From Crocodylus rhombifer (Eukaryota > Chordata > Crocodylia > Crocodylidae), in assembly GCA_038503035.1 (NCBI GenBank), contig JAVSML010024609.1, forward strand, positions 888,591 to 952,590: a stretch of DNA of 64,000 nucleotides. Direction: 5' to 3'. Every line of letters starts with the position of its first letter. Positions within the stretch are counted from its first letter, which is position 1. Positions 13,008 to 23,615 of the stretch are shown here, piece by piece. Made by a program: the position numbers and the translations under genes. Under the pieces are notes generated by a model, which was not told the origin of the DNA, did not search any database, and saw only the letters and a list, made by a program, of their open reading frames with translations.

Positions 13008-13170
13008 GGATGTTGGTTGTAGCCGTTTTGGTCTAAGGACAGAGCAGAAAATGTTCTTTGGGTAAATGTGATCTCTTTTATTAGATCACCTAAATAGTTG
13101 GAAAATGTTCTTTGCCAAGCTCTTTGTACCCTAAAGCTTGCAAAGAACATTTTCCCAACTGTTTAGGAGG
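13008..13170. repeat. Interspersed repeat with 33-bp inverted arms
   Basis: Starts with gatgttggttgtagccgttt and ends in a long hairpin: arm 13089-13121 (cctaaatagttggaaaatgt...) pairs with 13135-13167 with about three differences, loop 13122-13134. The leading phrase and the ttttattagatcacctaaat segment resemble a dispersed amniote repeat whose name I cannot give with certainty. Confidence 0.65.
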
Positions 13171-13174
13171 TGGT

Positions 13175-14190
13175 TTGAGAGTTTTTCTTTCCTCATGCCC
13201 ATTTTCCCTTAAGTTTCATAGCCTTGTTTGCTGCTTCCACCTTTCCTATAGAAGTCAGCAGCAAAACCCCTTTGATTTAAATGGAGCAAGGTAAGGCATT
13301 TGAGAAGGCCTACACACAATTTATATTTCAGTTCATTATGGGGTAGCTGACACCAGTTGCCAATACTACTGTTCACAGCAGCAGAGAGCACATATGCTCA
13401 CACACCTGATTGCAAGGCATTGAAAGTAGACTACTTTCTGAGTAATTTAGCAACCTGCATTGAATAACAGTGTATAATAAAGAAGGGTGGTCAGACATAT
13501 TTTCAGTTAATAAGAGATGACCTTAGAGATGATCTTGCTTCTGCTTCTGCTCTGCATTCCTGAAACTATTGTATGACCATGCTGTACGATGCTATCTGAT
13601 ATTAATACCCAAGCTTCTGTTCTTCCTTCCAAAAGGCTGATTTTTTTGTCACTGTCTGGTACTTTGTATCATCATTTATACTTGTGCAAAGTGTGACGTA
13701 TTCTTGGGTATTGTTTTACCCTCACTTGACAGAAGGTTTTAGGGAAGTGAAGAATAGTGCCTAAAATGTCAGAGAGGGTACCCACTACATGAGAGATTGT
13801 TGACCCCCTCAGTCATCTTTCAGTATCATTTTCTGTCTCCTTCATTTCTCCTTGCTGCTTCTTCCTCTTTGTTTTTATTTATATTTTCTCTGCATCCTTG
13901 CTTAATAGCCATTGCTATTATATGTCAGTCACAGAAGCATTTTCTTAACCAATTAATAATTACTGGACACACGCCCATGATTAACGTGTTCATATATATA
14001 AACAATATACAAGTGAAGTGCATTTTTTATACATTCATTTTATGTTTGTTTTATTGATAATTAACCTGAGTGTCATTCACCTGTGTGTGTAAAAATGACT
14101 AACTCCTGAATATAAGAGACTATGAGATTAATCGGCTACAACAGGAGACAGAATCATTCTGATGTTGATATAGCAAATGTCTCAAAACAC
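13175..14190. other. Intronic sequence, nothing recognisable
   Basis: T-rich pyrimidine stretch at 13800-13900, otherwise ordinary AT-rich intron. The 86-codon frame at 13797-14057 is hydrophobic only because of T-richness. Confidence 0.45.
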
Positions 14191-14197
14191 CATAGTG

Positions 14198-14655
14198 GGG
14201 GCATCTACACATACACTTTATGGTGGAGTTGACTAATTAGTTCTGCAGAGAAGCGTTACCTGTGTGGCACCATCTACACGTGTGGCATAATCAAATTAGC
14301 TGTGCCATAGGATAGTACTACCTGACACAAGTACTGTCCTACAGTAGAGTTATTTACACCGCTGCAACATGTATAAAGGGTGACTGGGGCTGGCTGGGGC
14401 ATGAGGGTGCTACAGGGCAGGGGTTGCCTGCTGGCTAGTCCTGCATTATAGTACCCTCATGCCTCAGGCAGCCCCTTGCAGCATACTGAGCCAGGGCAAA
14501 GTAGCTCCAGGCTGGTAGACTGACTTTCTGGGTCCTGTGCCAACATGCTGCAGTCCTGGGCATATGTGTAAATGATGCGCCTGGGAGCAATGAACTACGG
14601 TGTGAACTGTGCTGACATTTATTCAGGTGCACTAATTTCATGTGAAAATGCACCT
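14198..14655. repeat. MITE-like sequence with catctacac ends, partly GC-rich
   Basis: Begins gggggcatctacacataca and carries a second caccatctacacgtgtggca at about 14270. These are the same catctacaY terminal words seen in the MITEs at 23.3 and 29.2 kb. Inverted tactaccTGacacaagtact-like words lie around 14315-14345. From 14380 to 14650 it becomes GC-richer, ending in a small hairpin ggtgcactaa/...atgcacc near 14625-14653. Boundaries uncertain. Confidence 0.45.
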
Positions 14656-14994
14656 AGTGGTGGTGTCCAGGTGTGTGTGGATGTTTGGTTTCCCAGGGAC
14701 AGCTAGCAGCAGTGCACCTTTTTTTTTTAAATGGATTTCATAGACATTTGGGCTGGAAGGAACCCCGGAGAATCATCGAGTCCAGCCCCCCGCCCCAGGG
14801 TCAGGAAGTCAGCAGGGATCATAGGATCCCAGCAAGATAAGCATCCAAATGTGTTGTGAAGGCGTTCAGAGTGGGTGCTTGAACCGCCTCAGGTGGCAGT
14901 CTGTTCCAAACCTTGGGAGCTCGGACAGCAAAGAAGTTCTTTCTTATGTCCAGCCTGAACTGGTCACAGTGGAGTTTGTGACCGTTCGATATTG

Positions 14995-17577
14995 TCATCC
15001 CTTGGGGGGCTCTGGTGAACAGTCATTCCCCCAGATCCTGATGAGCACCCCGATAAGCTTATAGGTGGCCACCAGATCACCCCGGAGCCTGCGCTTTTCC
15101 AGGCTGAATAGCCCCATTGCTCTCAGCTTCTCGTCATAAGGTCTGTTTTCCTGACCTCTGATCATGCGTGTGGCTCTCCTCTGCACCGTCTCAAGTTTTT
15201 CTACATCCTCTTTGAATTGTGGAGCCCAAAACTGGACACAGTACTCCAGCTGCGGCCTCACCAAGGCCAAGTACAGCGGGAGAATAACATCCTGGGATCT
15301 GCTTGAGAAGTATCTATGGATGCAAGTCAGCATTTTGCTTGCTTTACTAGCTGCAGCATCACACTGAAGGCTCATGTTCATCTTGTGGTCAACCATGACC
15401 CCCAAGTCCCTTTCATCTGTAGTACTAACCAGCGTAGCACTACTGAACCTATAAGCATGGTGCAGGTTTTCCTCCCAAGGTGGAGAACCATGCATTTTTC
15501 AGTGTTGAACTCCATCCGGTTCTCATCCGCCCATTTCTTGAGTCTGTCCAGATCTGCCTGGATCACCCTCCTGTCCTCAGGTGTGGATGCTTTACCCCAG
15601 TTTGGTGTTGCCGGCAAACTTGGCCAGCCCGCTTCTGACACCAATGTCCACATCATTGATGGAGATGTTAAACAGTATAGGCCCTAGGACAGAGCCTTGT
15701 GGGACCCCACTAGTTACAGTGCACCAAGTTGATTGGCCCCCAGCGACCACCACCCTCTGGGTCCTACCACGGAGCCAATTCCCCAGCCAGCGGATCGTGG
15801 TGACGTCAAGGCCGCAGTTAGCCAGTTTAGCCAAGACGTTATCGTGGGATACCAGATCAAAGCCTTTTTTAAAGTCGAGGTATATGACGTCAATCTCTTT
15901 CCCGTTGTCTAGTTGATACGTCACCTGGTCTTACAAGGAAATGAGATTGCTCAAGCAAGACCTACCCATAACAAACCCATGTTGGGTATCCCTCCGGATA
16001 TTGCCTTCAGTTAGCCTGTTAAGGATGGCCTCCTTGATAATCTTTTCCAAGACTTTCCCCAGGATAGAGGTCCGGCTGATGGGCCTGTAGTTTGCCGGAT
16101 CTACCATCCTCCCTTTCTTGAAGATAGGCATGACATTGGCCCTCTTCCAATCATTGGGCACTTCACCAGAGCACCAAGAACTCTCAAAGATCCATGCCAG
16201 GGGCTGAGCTATGATGCTCGCCAGCTCCCTGAGTACCCTTCAGTGTAACCCATCAGGGCCAGCTGACTTGAAGGCATCCAGTCTGTCGAGGTGTTCCTTC
16301 ATGAGGTCAGCTTTGATGGAGGGGAAGGAATCTCCCTTGCCTGGGCCTCCCTGACCCATAGTGGGCAGGGCCGTCCCATGGGGCTGATGGAAAACTGACA
16401 CAAAATACCCATTTAGCAAGTTCGCTGTTTCCTGGGCGTCAGTTGTTAGTAGCCCCATCTGGTTTAGCAGGGGTCCAATGTTGCCCTTGCTTTTCCTCCG
16501 GCTCCCCACATATCTAAAAAAGGACTTTTTATTTTCCTTGTTATTTGTAGGTAGCTGGAGTTCAGTCGCAGCCTTGGCTTTCCTGATTTGCTCTCTGCAA
16601 GTCTGGACTAACGCAGAGTAATCTTCCTTGGTGGTGGTTCCAGTCCTCCATCCTTTATAGGTCTTCCTTTTAAGATGCAGGAAGTCCGCCAGTTCCCTGA
16701 AGAGCCAAAGGGGCTGCTGTGCCCTTTTGCTGCCTTTCCTCTGAGATGGGATGGTCTTTGCTTGCGCATCCAGGATTGCTCCCTTGAGGAGCAACCACGT
16801 GTCCTGAACTCCCCTCTCCATTGGATTGTGGCCTTTTAGGACCTCTCTGACAAGCCTCCTTAACTTGTCAAAGTCAGCTTTCCTGAAATCGAGGACTTCT
16901 GTAAAACTGACTGACTTACCAGCTTTACGGCAGATGGTGAAGGTGATCAGTTCATGATTGCTGTCACCCAGCTTCCTTTTGATTGTTAGGTTGCCAATTA
17001 GGTCATCCCCGGTTGCCAGGATGAGGTCGAGCAGTGCTTTACCTCTTGTCCTTTAGACTTCCCGCGTCACATAGAGGTCATCCACACATGAGAGAGAGCT
17101 TTGCAACTGCTTGGATTTGGCTGAGCACTCCTCCTAAGAGATGTCTGGATAGTTAAAGTCTCCCATGACAACCATACACCGGGAGCATGTGGCCTCAGCC
17201 AATTCCCTGGTGAACTCCTGGTCAAGGTCTTGACTCTGATTAGGGGATCTGTAGTGGGCCCCCACCGTAGTATCCCCTGCGTCATGTTCCCCATGGATTT
17301 TAACCCAGAGGATCTCAAGTCGTCCACTATGGGTGCCAATGTCAGCTTGCAGGGATGCGTAGCTTTCCTTGACATAGAGAGCTATGCCCCTTCCCCTTTT
17401 GTCCACTCGATTCCTCCTGTACAAGGTTTAGCCATCTATACCCATGGTCCAGACATGGGTGGAGTCCCACCAGGTCTCTGTTATCCCAATGACATTCTAG
17501 TTATGTGCATTTAGGAGGAGAACAAGTTCCTCCTGTTTATTCCCCAGGTTTCTGGCATTTGTGTATAGACACGCAAG
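14995..17577 (-). pseudogene. CR1 ORF2 remnant (endonuclease and reverse transcriptase)
   Basis: Starts with LYTNARNLGNKQEEL and GITETWWD, the apurinic-like endonuclease N-terminus with its catalytic Glu, then VDKRGRGIALYVKESY and GDFNYPDIS (catalytic Asp/Asn) at about 17150. The linker and RT fingers follow: KSFFRYV and DAFKSAGPDGLH (to 16240), then FKKGRMVDPANYRPIS (16161-15931), DVIYLDFKKGFDLVSHDNVL and GVPQGSVLGPILFN (15924-15592), then WADENRMEFNTEKC and RPQLEYCVQFWAPQFKEDVE (to 14995). The active-site box that is normally FADDTK reads FAGNTK, so both catalytic Asp are lost. Stops at 16240 and several frameshifts (near 15930, 15600 and 15450) interrupt the frame. Confidence 0.85.
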
Positions 17578-17723
17578 TGTCCCCTTGGGGGCTCTTGCCT
17601 TGCCTACATTTTGTTCCAGGGCTGGGGCTGGGGTGGGATCCCTTATGTGCTGTGGCCTGCTGGCTTTGCAAGGGCCATTTGGTGGGCCACCAGTGGCAGT
17701 AGTTCACCCATCCCCCAGTGGGC

Positions 17724-18790
17724 TTAGTTTAAAGCCTGATGGAGCAGGTCAGCCAGTCTAGCTGAGAAGAGCCTCCTCCCCAATGGAGAGAGGTGGAAGG
17801 CATCCCTTCCCAGCAGCTCACTGCCTCTTTCTCCAAAGAGCGGACTGTGGTCATGGAAACTAAAGCCTTCCCAATGACACCAGCACTGCAGTGTTTGGTT
17901 GACTATGTGGATCCTCCTCGCCCTCCTCAGCCCATACCTTGTGACTGGGAGAATTGAAGAAAACACCACTTGTGTCCCCAGACCATTTAGCTCCACACCC
18001 AAATCCCTGTCATTGCCATGTCATTGGTGCTCACATGGATGAGGAGCATGGGATAGCGGTCTGTGTGCTGGAGGAGTTTAGGGATCTTCTTTGCAATGTC
18101 ATGGATGCATGCAAACTTCCCCTGGGGAAGCAGCAAACTTTCTGGACTAAGGGGTCGGGGCAGATTGCCCCCTCAGTCCCCCTCAGGATGGAGTCTCCCA
18201 CAACAAACACTTTGCATTTGGTTTTGGGGAGAGCGGGGGCGGTAGCTACAGTGTCCTCTGTGTTGCCTGTGGAAGCTGGAAACTCAGCAGGCCCTGCTGG
18301 GGTTGCAGGAGGCTCATACCTGTTGCAAAGCTCAAGCGGGGCAGGGGCCTTGGTGCGGCAGCCCCTGGGGCCCTTGACCACCTTGGTCCAACCCTGTGGC
18401 TGGACAGAAGGGGTGGTCCCCGGGTCCTCCCTTGCCCTGGAGAGAGACCATGGTCTACCTTCTGCCTACCAGGGGAGAAAGGCCTGGTAGTAGGAGTCTA
18501 TCTCCTGCTCACAGTCCCTGATGGCACGCAGTCTCTGGACTGTGGCTTGGAGCTCTTCCAAGTGGTGCTCCAGAGACCCCAGTAGGGAGCAGGCCCCACA
18601 AGGGGAGGTGGCCATGCTCCCGGGCCCCAGAGCCTGAAAAAGGGACAGGCAGCCCCTGCAGCCAAGAGCCAAAGGCTCTGTCTGCATGAAGCCGGGAACC
18701 ATAGGCTCTGTCTCTCTCTCTGAGGTGCCGGGGGGGGGCCGCAGACCCCTCAGGGACCCATAGGGTACGGCATGTGCCCATCTGTGTCAT
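17724..18790 (-). pseudogene. CR1 ORF1 remnant with coiled coil and SGNH esterase domain
   Basis: Decayed ORF1 of the CR1 element, read in pieces on the minus strand. An N-terminal part (18790-18466) has a CGAC cysteine motif followed by a leucine-rich heptad stretch (LGSLEHHLEELQATVQRLR), a likely trimerising coiled coil. Next, 18381-18031 contains VVGDSILRGTE, the block I GDS motif with the Ser nucleophile of SGNH/GDSL esterases, typical of CR1 ORF1. Finally 18002-17724 contains FHDHSPLF and GRDAFHLSPLGRRLFSARLA, where DxxH supplies the other catalytic residues. Frame changes occur between the pieces near 18470-18380 and 18030. In active CR1 this protein binds RNA and forms the RNP; here it cannot be made intact. 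Confidence 0.75.
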
Positions 18791-18954
18791 GCTGCTGGTG
18801 GGCTGGCTACGGCTGGAACTGTCTGCTCTGGGCGACTCACTGGAGGGGCCTCAGGCCCTCCCGCTCGTGGTCCTGTGTGAACTCCCGCGCTAACTCGCGC
18901 AGCGGGCTCAGGACCGTGCCTGTTTGCACAGCCTGTTTGCTAGGCTCCAGTCAC

Positions 18955-19580
18955 ACTGGTCCCTTGGGGGCTGGACGAAGTAGAAGTGGGGGGGGCTTGA
19001 CCCTCTTTGTTCCACTTAACCTGCTCCCAGCTGACTGGGTCCCTCCCTCCACAGGCCCTTGCTTACCTGCCAGCAGGCCGGGGCTTGTCAAGAGTCCGGG
19101 GGTTGCTGCTGGGGTCCCTGGGCTCATGAGGGCGCAGCGAGCTTACACCCATGTGTCTTGCACCGGAGCCAGGACAGTAATGAGGCTTATGCCATTGCCG
19201 GGCCTTTTTTAAACTGCATGCATGCACAGAAGGGCCGGCCAGTGCCTCAGTGCTTTTGAGGGGCTAAGGGGGGTCCCTTCTCTCCACCAAGGGAAGGAAC
19301 AGGTGGGTGACTTCCCCATAACCTGGCACACGTGCCTGCAGGGGTGTTTGTGCGGCTCCCTGGGGGGCTAGGCCAAGTAGGAGTCAGGGAGGGCGTGACC
19401 CTCCTCAGTCTACTTAGCTAGCTTCCAGCTGGCTAGGTCCCTCCCTCCACAGGCCCCTGCTCACCTGCCAGCAGACCGGGGCTTGTCAGGGGTCCTGGGG
19501 TCACTGCTGGGGTCCCTGAGCTCATGGGGGTACAGCAGGCTTACACCCGCGTGTCTGACACCAGAGCCGGGATGGTAATG
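18955..19580 (-). repeat. Partial tandem duplication in the CR1 5' region
   Basis: Block 18955-19182 recurs at 19355-19580 with about 400-bp offset. Shared words include ggctggacgaagtagaag/ggctaggccaagtaggag, ggtccctccctccacaggcc, ccggggcttgtca, and the shared end gtaatg. In element orientation the outer copy starts the LINE. Similarity stops exactly at the CR1/MITE junction, confirming that the duplication belongs to the LINE. Confidence 0.8.
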
Positions 19581-19999
19581 CACCTTGCACCTCTATTGCT
19601 TGTCCCTGGGAAATGCCTGTGCCACACGCACTCTGGCACATGGCAAGTTGCCCGGGGGGGGGCAATAGGAGGGGTTGGGGCCAGCACTGAACTGGCCCCA
19701 GCAGCCTTACCTGGGGTCCCGGGGGCCTCCTGGGGCTGCAGCAGTGGCAATTCTGCCACGTGGAGCCTGGCTAGCAGCCAAAGCTTGGCTCTGGGTGGCC
19801 CAGCTCTACTTGAGAAATGTCCACTGCCCCTACATGCGCTGCGCTGCTTTTTTTTCCATGGGTATTTTTGACCCCGGAATATCCAGGGGTCAAAAAACCC
19901 TTGCACATTGCAGAGAATAATAGAATATGTGGTATGTGGCGTCATGGACATGTCTGCGGCGCCACATACCGCACAGCCACACTCATCTGGACACCATCA

Positions 20000-20580
20000 G
20001 TGTGTCTAAAAATCCAAACTCAGCTGAAAAAGCAAGATTCCCATTCTGGGAAATTGCTGTCAGTCAAAATGGGTATTGTATGAGTGTTTTTAAAAGAACT
20101 TAAAAATAGTAGAATCATGCAAATAATACCCTGTTCCTTTCCATTTGTCCCTGAGAACATAATCTGTTACAAAGAGAAGTACAACTGTACTTGATAGTTA
20201 TAATTTGGGGGCTGAAGTGCAAGCATTTATTTATTTTTATTTGGTTGCTTTTCTTCACCATTCTTAAGTTTTCTGAAATAAAGACTACATGAGCTCCAGA
20301 AGTGTCTTGTCTGCTCCCCCATGAGAGCAATGTCTCATTTTATATCACAGCCCTGGCTGCCTATTCCTGCATGATTGCACCAAGTCTGGAAATAAGGTGA
20401 AATTGCTCCATAGGTAACCGCTTTCCACCTGTCTCCGGTGTCCTTCAGAGTGAAGGTTTGGGTGTCTCCAGAGTGGCTTTGCCATTTCATTTTTAGGTTT
20501 GGCAAATGCAAATAGGAATAGGTGGGCAGGACCTTTTCAAGAGTAACCCTCCCTGACAATGCTATACTACAGATGCACCC
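20000..20580. other. Intronic sequence, nothing recognisable
   Basis: Ordinary AT-rich sequence between MITE copy A and the repeat starting near 20588. Confidence 0.4.
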
Positions 20581-20587
20581 TTAGGAT

Positions 20588-20950
20588 AAGTACAGACAGT
20601 CAAAAAGCCTGAGGTTGAATCAGTTCAATCTTTGCAGGTTAGTCAAAGCTGCATAGTTTGAACTGATAAGCAAGTGAACAAGTATTCACTTTTGATTTCA
20701 CAAANNNNNNNNNNCTAGAGTATAGGTGCTTACCCTCCCACCCTGTGTGGGGACATTTGTGGAGGAGGTGCAAAGCTGGGGGACTGTGAGTTAACTTGAA
20801 TCTGAAGGGGATCTGGGACAGAAGTTCAATGAACCATCTTAACCTAAATCAGTTCAGTCTGATACTACATCCATTCAGGTTTATCTTTAAACAGTTTCAG
20901 CCATTTTATGTGCACTGAACTTCTGTTGTGTTACAGGTTTGTACCAGTTT
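20588..20950. repeat. Unnamed interspersed repeat, copy 1 (contains assembly gap)
   Basis: Starts tacagacagtcaaaaagcct and ends ttttatgtgcactgaacttc. Aligns in the same order with copy 2 at 21566-22275. The shared right part includes gggggactgtg, ttaacttgaa, tcagttcagtctgataCta-type words and tttatcttTaaacagttt-type words. Its middle is replaced by the Ns at 20705-20714. Confidence 0.7.
20705..20714. other. Assembly gap (10 N)
   Basis: Ten consecutive n. The gap lies inside a repeat that has a second copy 1 kb downstream. In that copy the corresponding interval is several hundred bases longer, so ten is probably a placeholder length. Confidence 0.99.
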
Positions 20951-21169
20951 CCGATCACTTATACCAGTTTGTGTGTAATTTCTAGATCGTTGAGCCAGAC
21001 TTTCTCTTGCTCACTCTCCTTCCGGTTCTATCAATCGTATGTTCACTTCTGCACAACATAGTTTCAACAAAGATGGAAGGTGCAGCCCACATAGAATAAC
21101 TTCTAGTCTTCTGTTTAGAATATTTTTTCTCTTGGGAAGTAGGAATGCCTTCATGTTCACATATGAAAA

Positions 21170-21250
21170 TGAGATTAAAACCCAGGTCCTATTTTCTGGG
21201 CATGTGTTCTAACCACCAAGCTATTACACAAACGGCAAATGTCATCTTCA
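21170..21250 (-). repeat. tRNA-derived SINE head, diverged
   Basis: On the minus strand this reads atagcttggtggttagaaca, catgcccagaaaata, then ggacctgggttt. This is the box A / box B layout of tRNA-derived SINEs (tagctcagtggttagagca ... gacccaggttc). Too diverged to name a family. Confidence 0.5.
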
Positions 21251-21565
21251 CTGGCTGGAAAAAAAACACTGCACCTATTTTGTGTAAATGACAGGCCTAA
21301 TCTCCTCAGTGTATATTAGATGTACTCAGAATGTGCTGGCACAATCTGGCCCCTCAGAAAATGGAGGCACAGCTCTGCTAGTTTTTAGATCCCAGTGTGG
21401 TATAGTGAAGAGCTAGATAATTAGCCCCTCAGGCCAGAATGTGCTCACTACTGCACTGCAGGCATCTAGGGAAATTGCTGCATCAACAGGGATGGGCCTT
21501 TTGAGCTCCAGCATTTCAGGATTAGGCTACATATTTCCAGAGTTAGGCAGCTACTCACTAGGGCT

Positions 21566-22275
21566 AAATACATACAGTCAGAAAGCTCAAGGCTGAATCG
21601 ATTCGGTCTTCCCAGGTTAGTCTAAGCTACACAGATTAAATTGCAACACAAGTGAACAGACATTTACCTTTGATTCAGTAAATGCAACCACATGCCTGCA
21701 GTAAGGAAGCCAGAGGGAAGCTAGAGCACAGCTCTCTGACTGCGTTCACTTTCTCTTCCTGCTGCCTTTGAGGTCTCTGAGATTTGCACTCCAGAATTAC
21801 AGTAGCAGGACTCTGCAGGCAGGGTTGCTCATCACTTCCTATTCCTGCTTCCAGGTACATCTGGGATTTGTAGAGCATAGTTGCAGCCAGCAGTAAGTTT
21901 GAGTGGGGGAAGAGGTGTTTAACTTCTCTCCCTGGTGCCAGACCTCAGCAGGGGTTTGCCTGCAGGATGCGGGGGCAGTACCCCCTGTAGACTAGGCTGC
22001 ATCTCCAACTGGGCTTGTCCCTCCCACCACCTTGTCAGCCAGCCTTCACTACTCCAGCTAGGGAGGGGGGAGACAGACAGCCCAACCCAGGGCTGGAAAG
22101 CATACTGGGATTCTGGGGGACTGTGATTTAACTTGAACGGGACGGGATCTGGGATGGAAGTTTCATGAACCAGTTTGACTCAAATCAGTTATGTCTGACA
22201 CTACATTAAACCAGGTTTATCTTAAACCAGCTTCAGCCTTCTTGAAACAGGTTTATGTGCACTGAGCTTCTTTTC
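21566..22275. repeat. Unnamed interspersed repeat, copy 2
   Basis: Starts tacatacagtcagaaagctc and ends tttatgtgcactgagcttc, parallel to copy 1. The interior (21680-22110) is GC-richer and contains bits such as cctcagcaggggtttgcctg. No reading frame or transposase resemblance. It could be a non-autonomous DNA transposon, but the end repeats are weak. Confidence 0.65.
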
Positions 22276-22279
22276 AGTT

Positions 22280-22460
22280 AATCTAACGGGTGTCAACTGG
22301 GGTAAGCATACCCCTGGGGGTACTTTGAAAAGTCCCAGGGGGTATGCAGGCGTGGGCATACACACTCAAGCTTGGATTTCTAATGGAATCAAATGATATT
22401 TTCCATTTGTGAGGGAGGGGAGGGTAGTGGGGGGGCAAGGGGGAGAGTGTACAACAGTTT
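22280..22460. repeat. hAT-like end fragment
   Basis: The phrase gggtgtcaactggggtaagc followed by ataCCCCtgggggtact and cagggggtatgcaggcgtgg resembles the subterminal region of hAT elements whose end reads caggggtNggcaa. The partner end was not identified. Confidence 0.35.
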
Positions 22461-22464
22461 TGCA

Positions 22465-23305
22465 CAAATTTTATATCTATCTATTGTTTACATACAGTAC
22501 TATCTCCTAACATGAATGTCTTAACTAATTACATCAGAAAATATCCTTTAAGTGTGTTTTATTTCAAGTTTAATATAGATAAGATAATAGAGAAGATAGT
22601 AAAAAATTACCTTTAAGATAATCAGTGAGCTAATAGAAAGTTTCTAGGATACCGTACTCTAAAATGCAAAAGCACTTGCTAAAGTGTCACTGTATTTATC
22701 CCTTCCCTAACGCAACTGATTTAAACAGAGGTGTACACAATTAGACTCATAGAGAATGATTCTTAGTTATTCTGAGGCCATTTCACACTGTTGGCACTGT
22801 AATGGGACCTAAATTACATTTATACTCTCATTAAGGCCATTTATGCTGCCACAGTAGTAGAAATTAGCTTTTATCTTAAATAAGAATCAGGTCTGTAAGA
22901 TCTGAGTGCATTCATTGAGCTAACAAGGAAGAAATTGTACCACGTGTCTTTTTTTTTTTTTTTCGGATGAAATAATACGTTTCTTCCGTCCCATAAAATA
23001 CTTCACCTTTTTCTTTCCTAAAACTTTGCAAGTCCATGTAAAACTCCAAGAACTCTCTCCATTGTGTATAGTGTTTTGACTAGCCAAACAATTACAATTG
23101 TTTGACCAGGAAAATAATTTTGTTTGCTAACGCATGCTAATTGCATTTTCAATGAAAATCACTGTTATAAGTGAATAAGAGATTTTCTTGTAATACAGAT
23201 GAACACAGATAATGCTTATTTGTTTCACTCCCAGGATACCTGTGCTGAAGAAACTGAATAAGGCTACTAGACACTACTGCAGTTTAATCGCAATAGGTCA
23301 CTGCA
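22465..23305. other. Intronic sequence, nothing recognisable
   Basis: AT-rich with a 15-17-bp poly-T run near 22950. No element ends recognised. Confidence 0.4.
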
Positions 23306-23309
23306 TACT

Positions 23310-23406
23310 GGACGCATCTACACATTCATCAATGTGCTTTTACATGATGCTTTAATGTGCAGTAAAACAGGCTACTGCACATTTAAGTGTATATGTAGAT
23401 ACAGCC
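23310..23406. mobile_element. Short palindromic MITE, about 97 bp
   Basis: Left end ggacgcatctacacat (23310-23325) and the reverse complement of the right end ggctgtatctacatat (23391-23406) match at about 12 of 16 positions. The interior continues the inverted symmetry (atgtgc... / ...gcacat, tgcagtaaaacaggctactgca). Shares terminal words with elements at 14.2, 29.2 and 31.6 kb. Confidence 0.65.
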
Positions 23407-23615
23407 ACTGAGTCTAATTTTAAAGGGTCCTCAAATTGACCTTGACTTCTATAGTCATAACGTGGTACATGTAGATATTTGCATGTACATTTTTTAGCAC
23501 AGTAAGCGCATGCTTATATGAATGTTAGGATGTATGAAGTTCTCCTGAAGACCCTATAATCTTCCTCCTCTCCTTCCTTCCTGAAGAATGGAGCTCAAAC
23601 AGGGCTTGTGCTTAG

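Larger units (their letters stand above)
14721..19578 (-). mobile_element. Nearly full-length CR1 LINE, about 4.9 kb, inactivated
   Basis: Non-LTR retrotransposon of the chicken repeat 1 clade in antisense to the host gene. Order on the minus strand: 5' UTR with a duplicated block (19578 to about 18800), ORF1 (about 18790-17720), ORF2 endonuclease (about 17577-17130), linker and reverse transcriptase (16821-15000), 3' UTR, and an A-rich end at 14721-14729. The target word tgcacctt occurs at 14713-14720 and 19579-19586, consistent with a 6-8-bp TSD inside MITE copy A. ORF2 is broken by several frameshifts and stops, and the RT active site is mutated. Most CR1 copies are severely 5' truncated, so this length is unusual. 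Confidence 0.85.
14661..19996. mobile_element. Hairpin MITE copy A, split by a CR1 insertion
   Basis: Terminal inverted repeat tggtgtccaggtgtgt (14661-14676) matches the reverse complement of 19981-19996 at 14 of 16 positions. The left part, 14661-14720 (ggatgtttggtttcccaggg...), and the right part, from 19579 (ttgtccctgggaaatgcc...), align consecutively with uninterrupted copy C at 35961-36490. Internal hairpins: 19865-19875 with 19886-19896 (tttttgacccc) and 19931-19941 with 19960-19970 (ggtatgtggcg). Excluding the CR1 the element is about 480 bp. No coding capacity. Confidence 0.82.

Noticed and set aside
13797..14057. 86-codon hydrophobic frame as a membrane microprotein
   Set aside because: T-rich sequence gives Phe/Leu/Ile by composition; no signal of conservation or splicing.
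14995..15687. Plus-strand frames opposite the CR1 RT (e.g. 15316-15687)
   Set aside because: Shadows of the minus-strand RT coding sequence.
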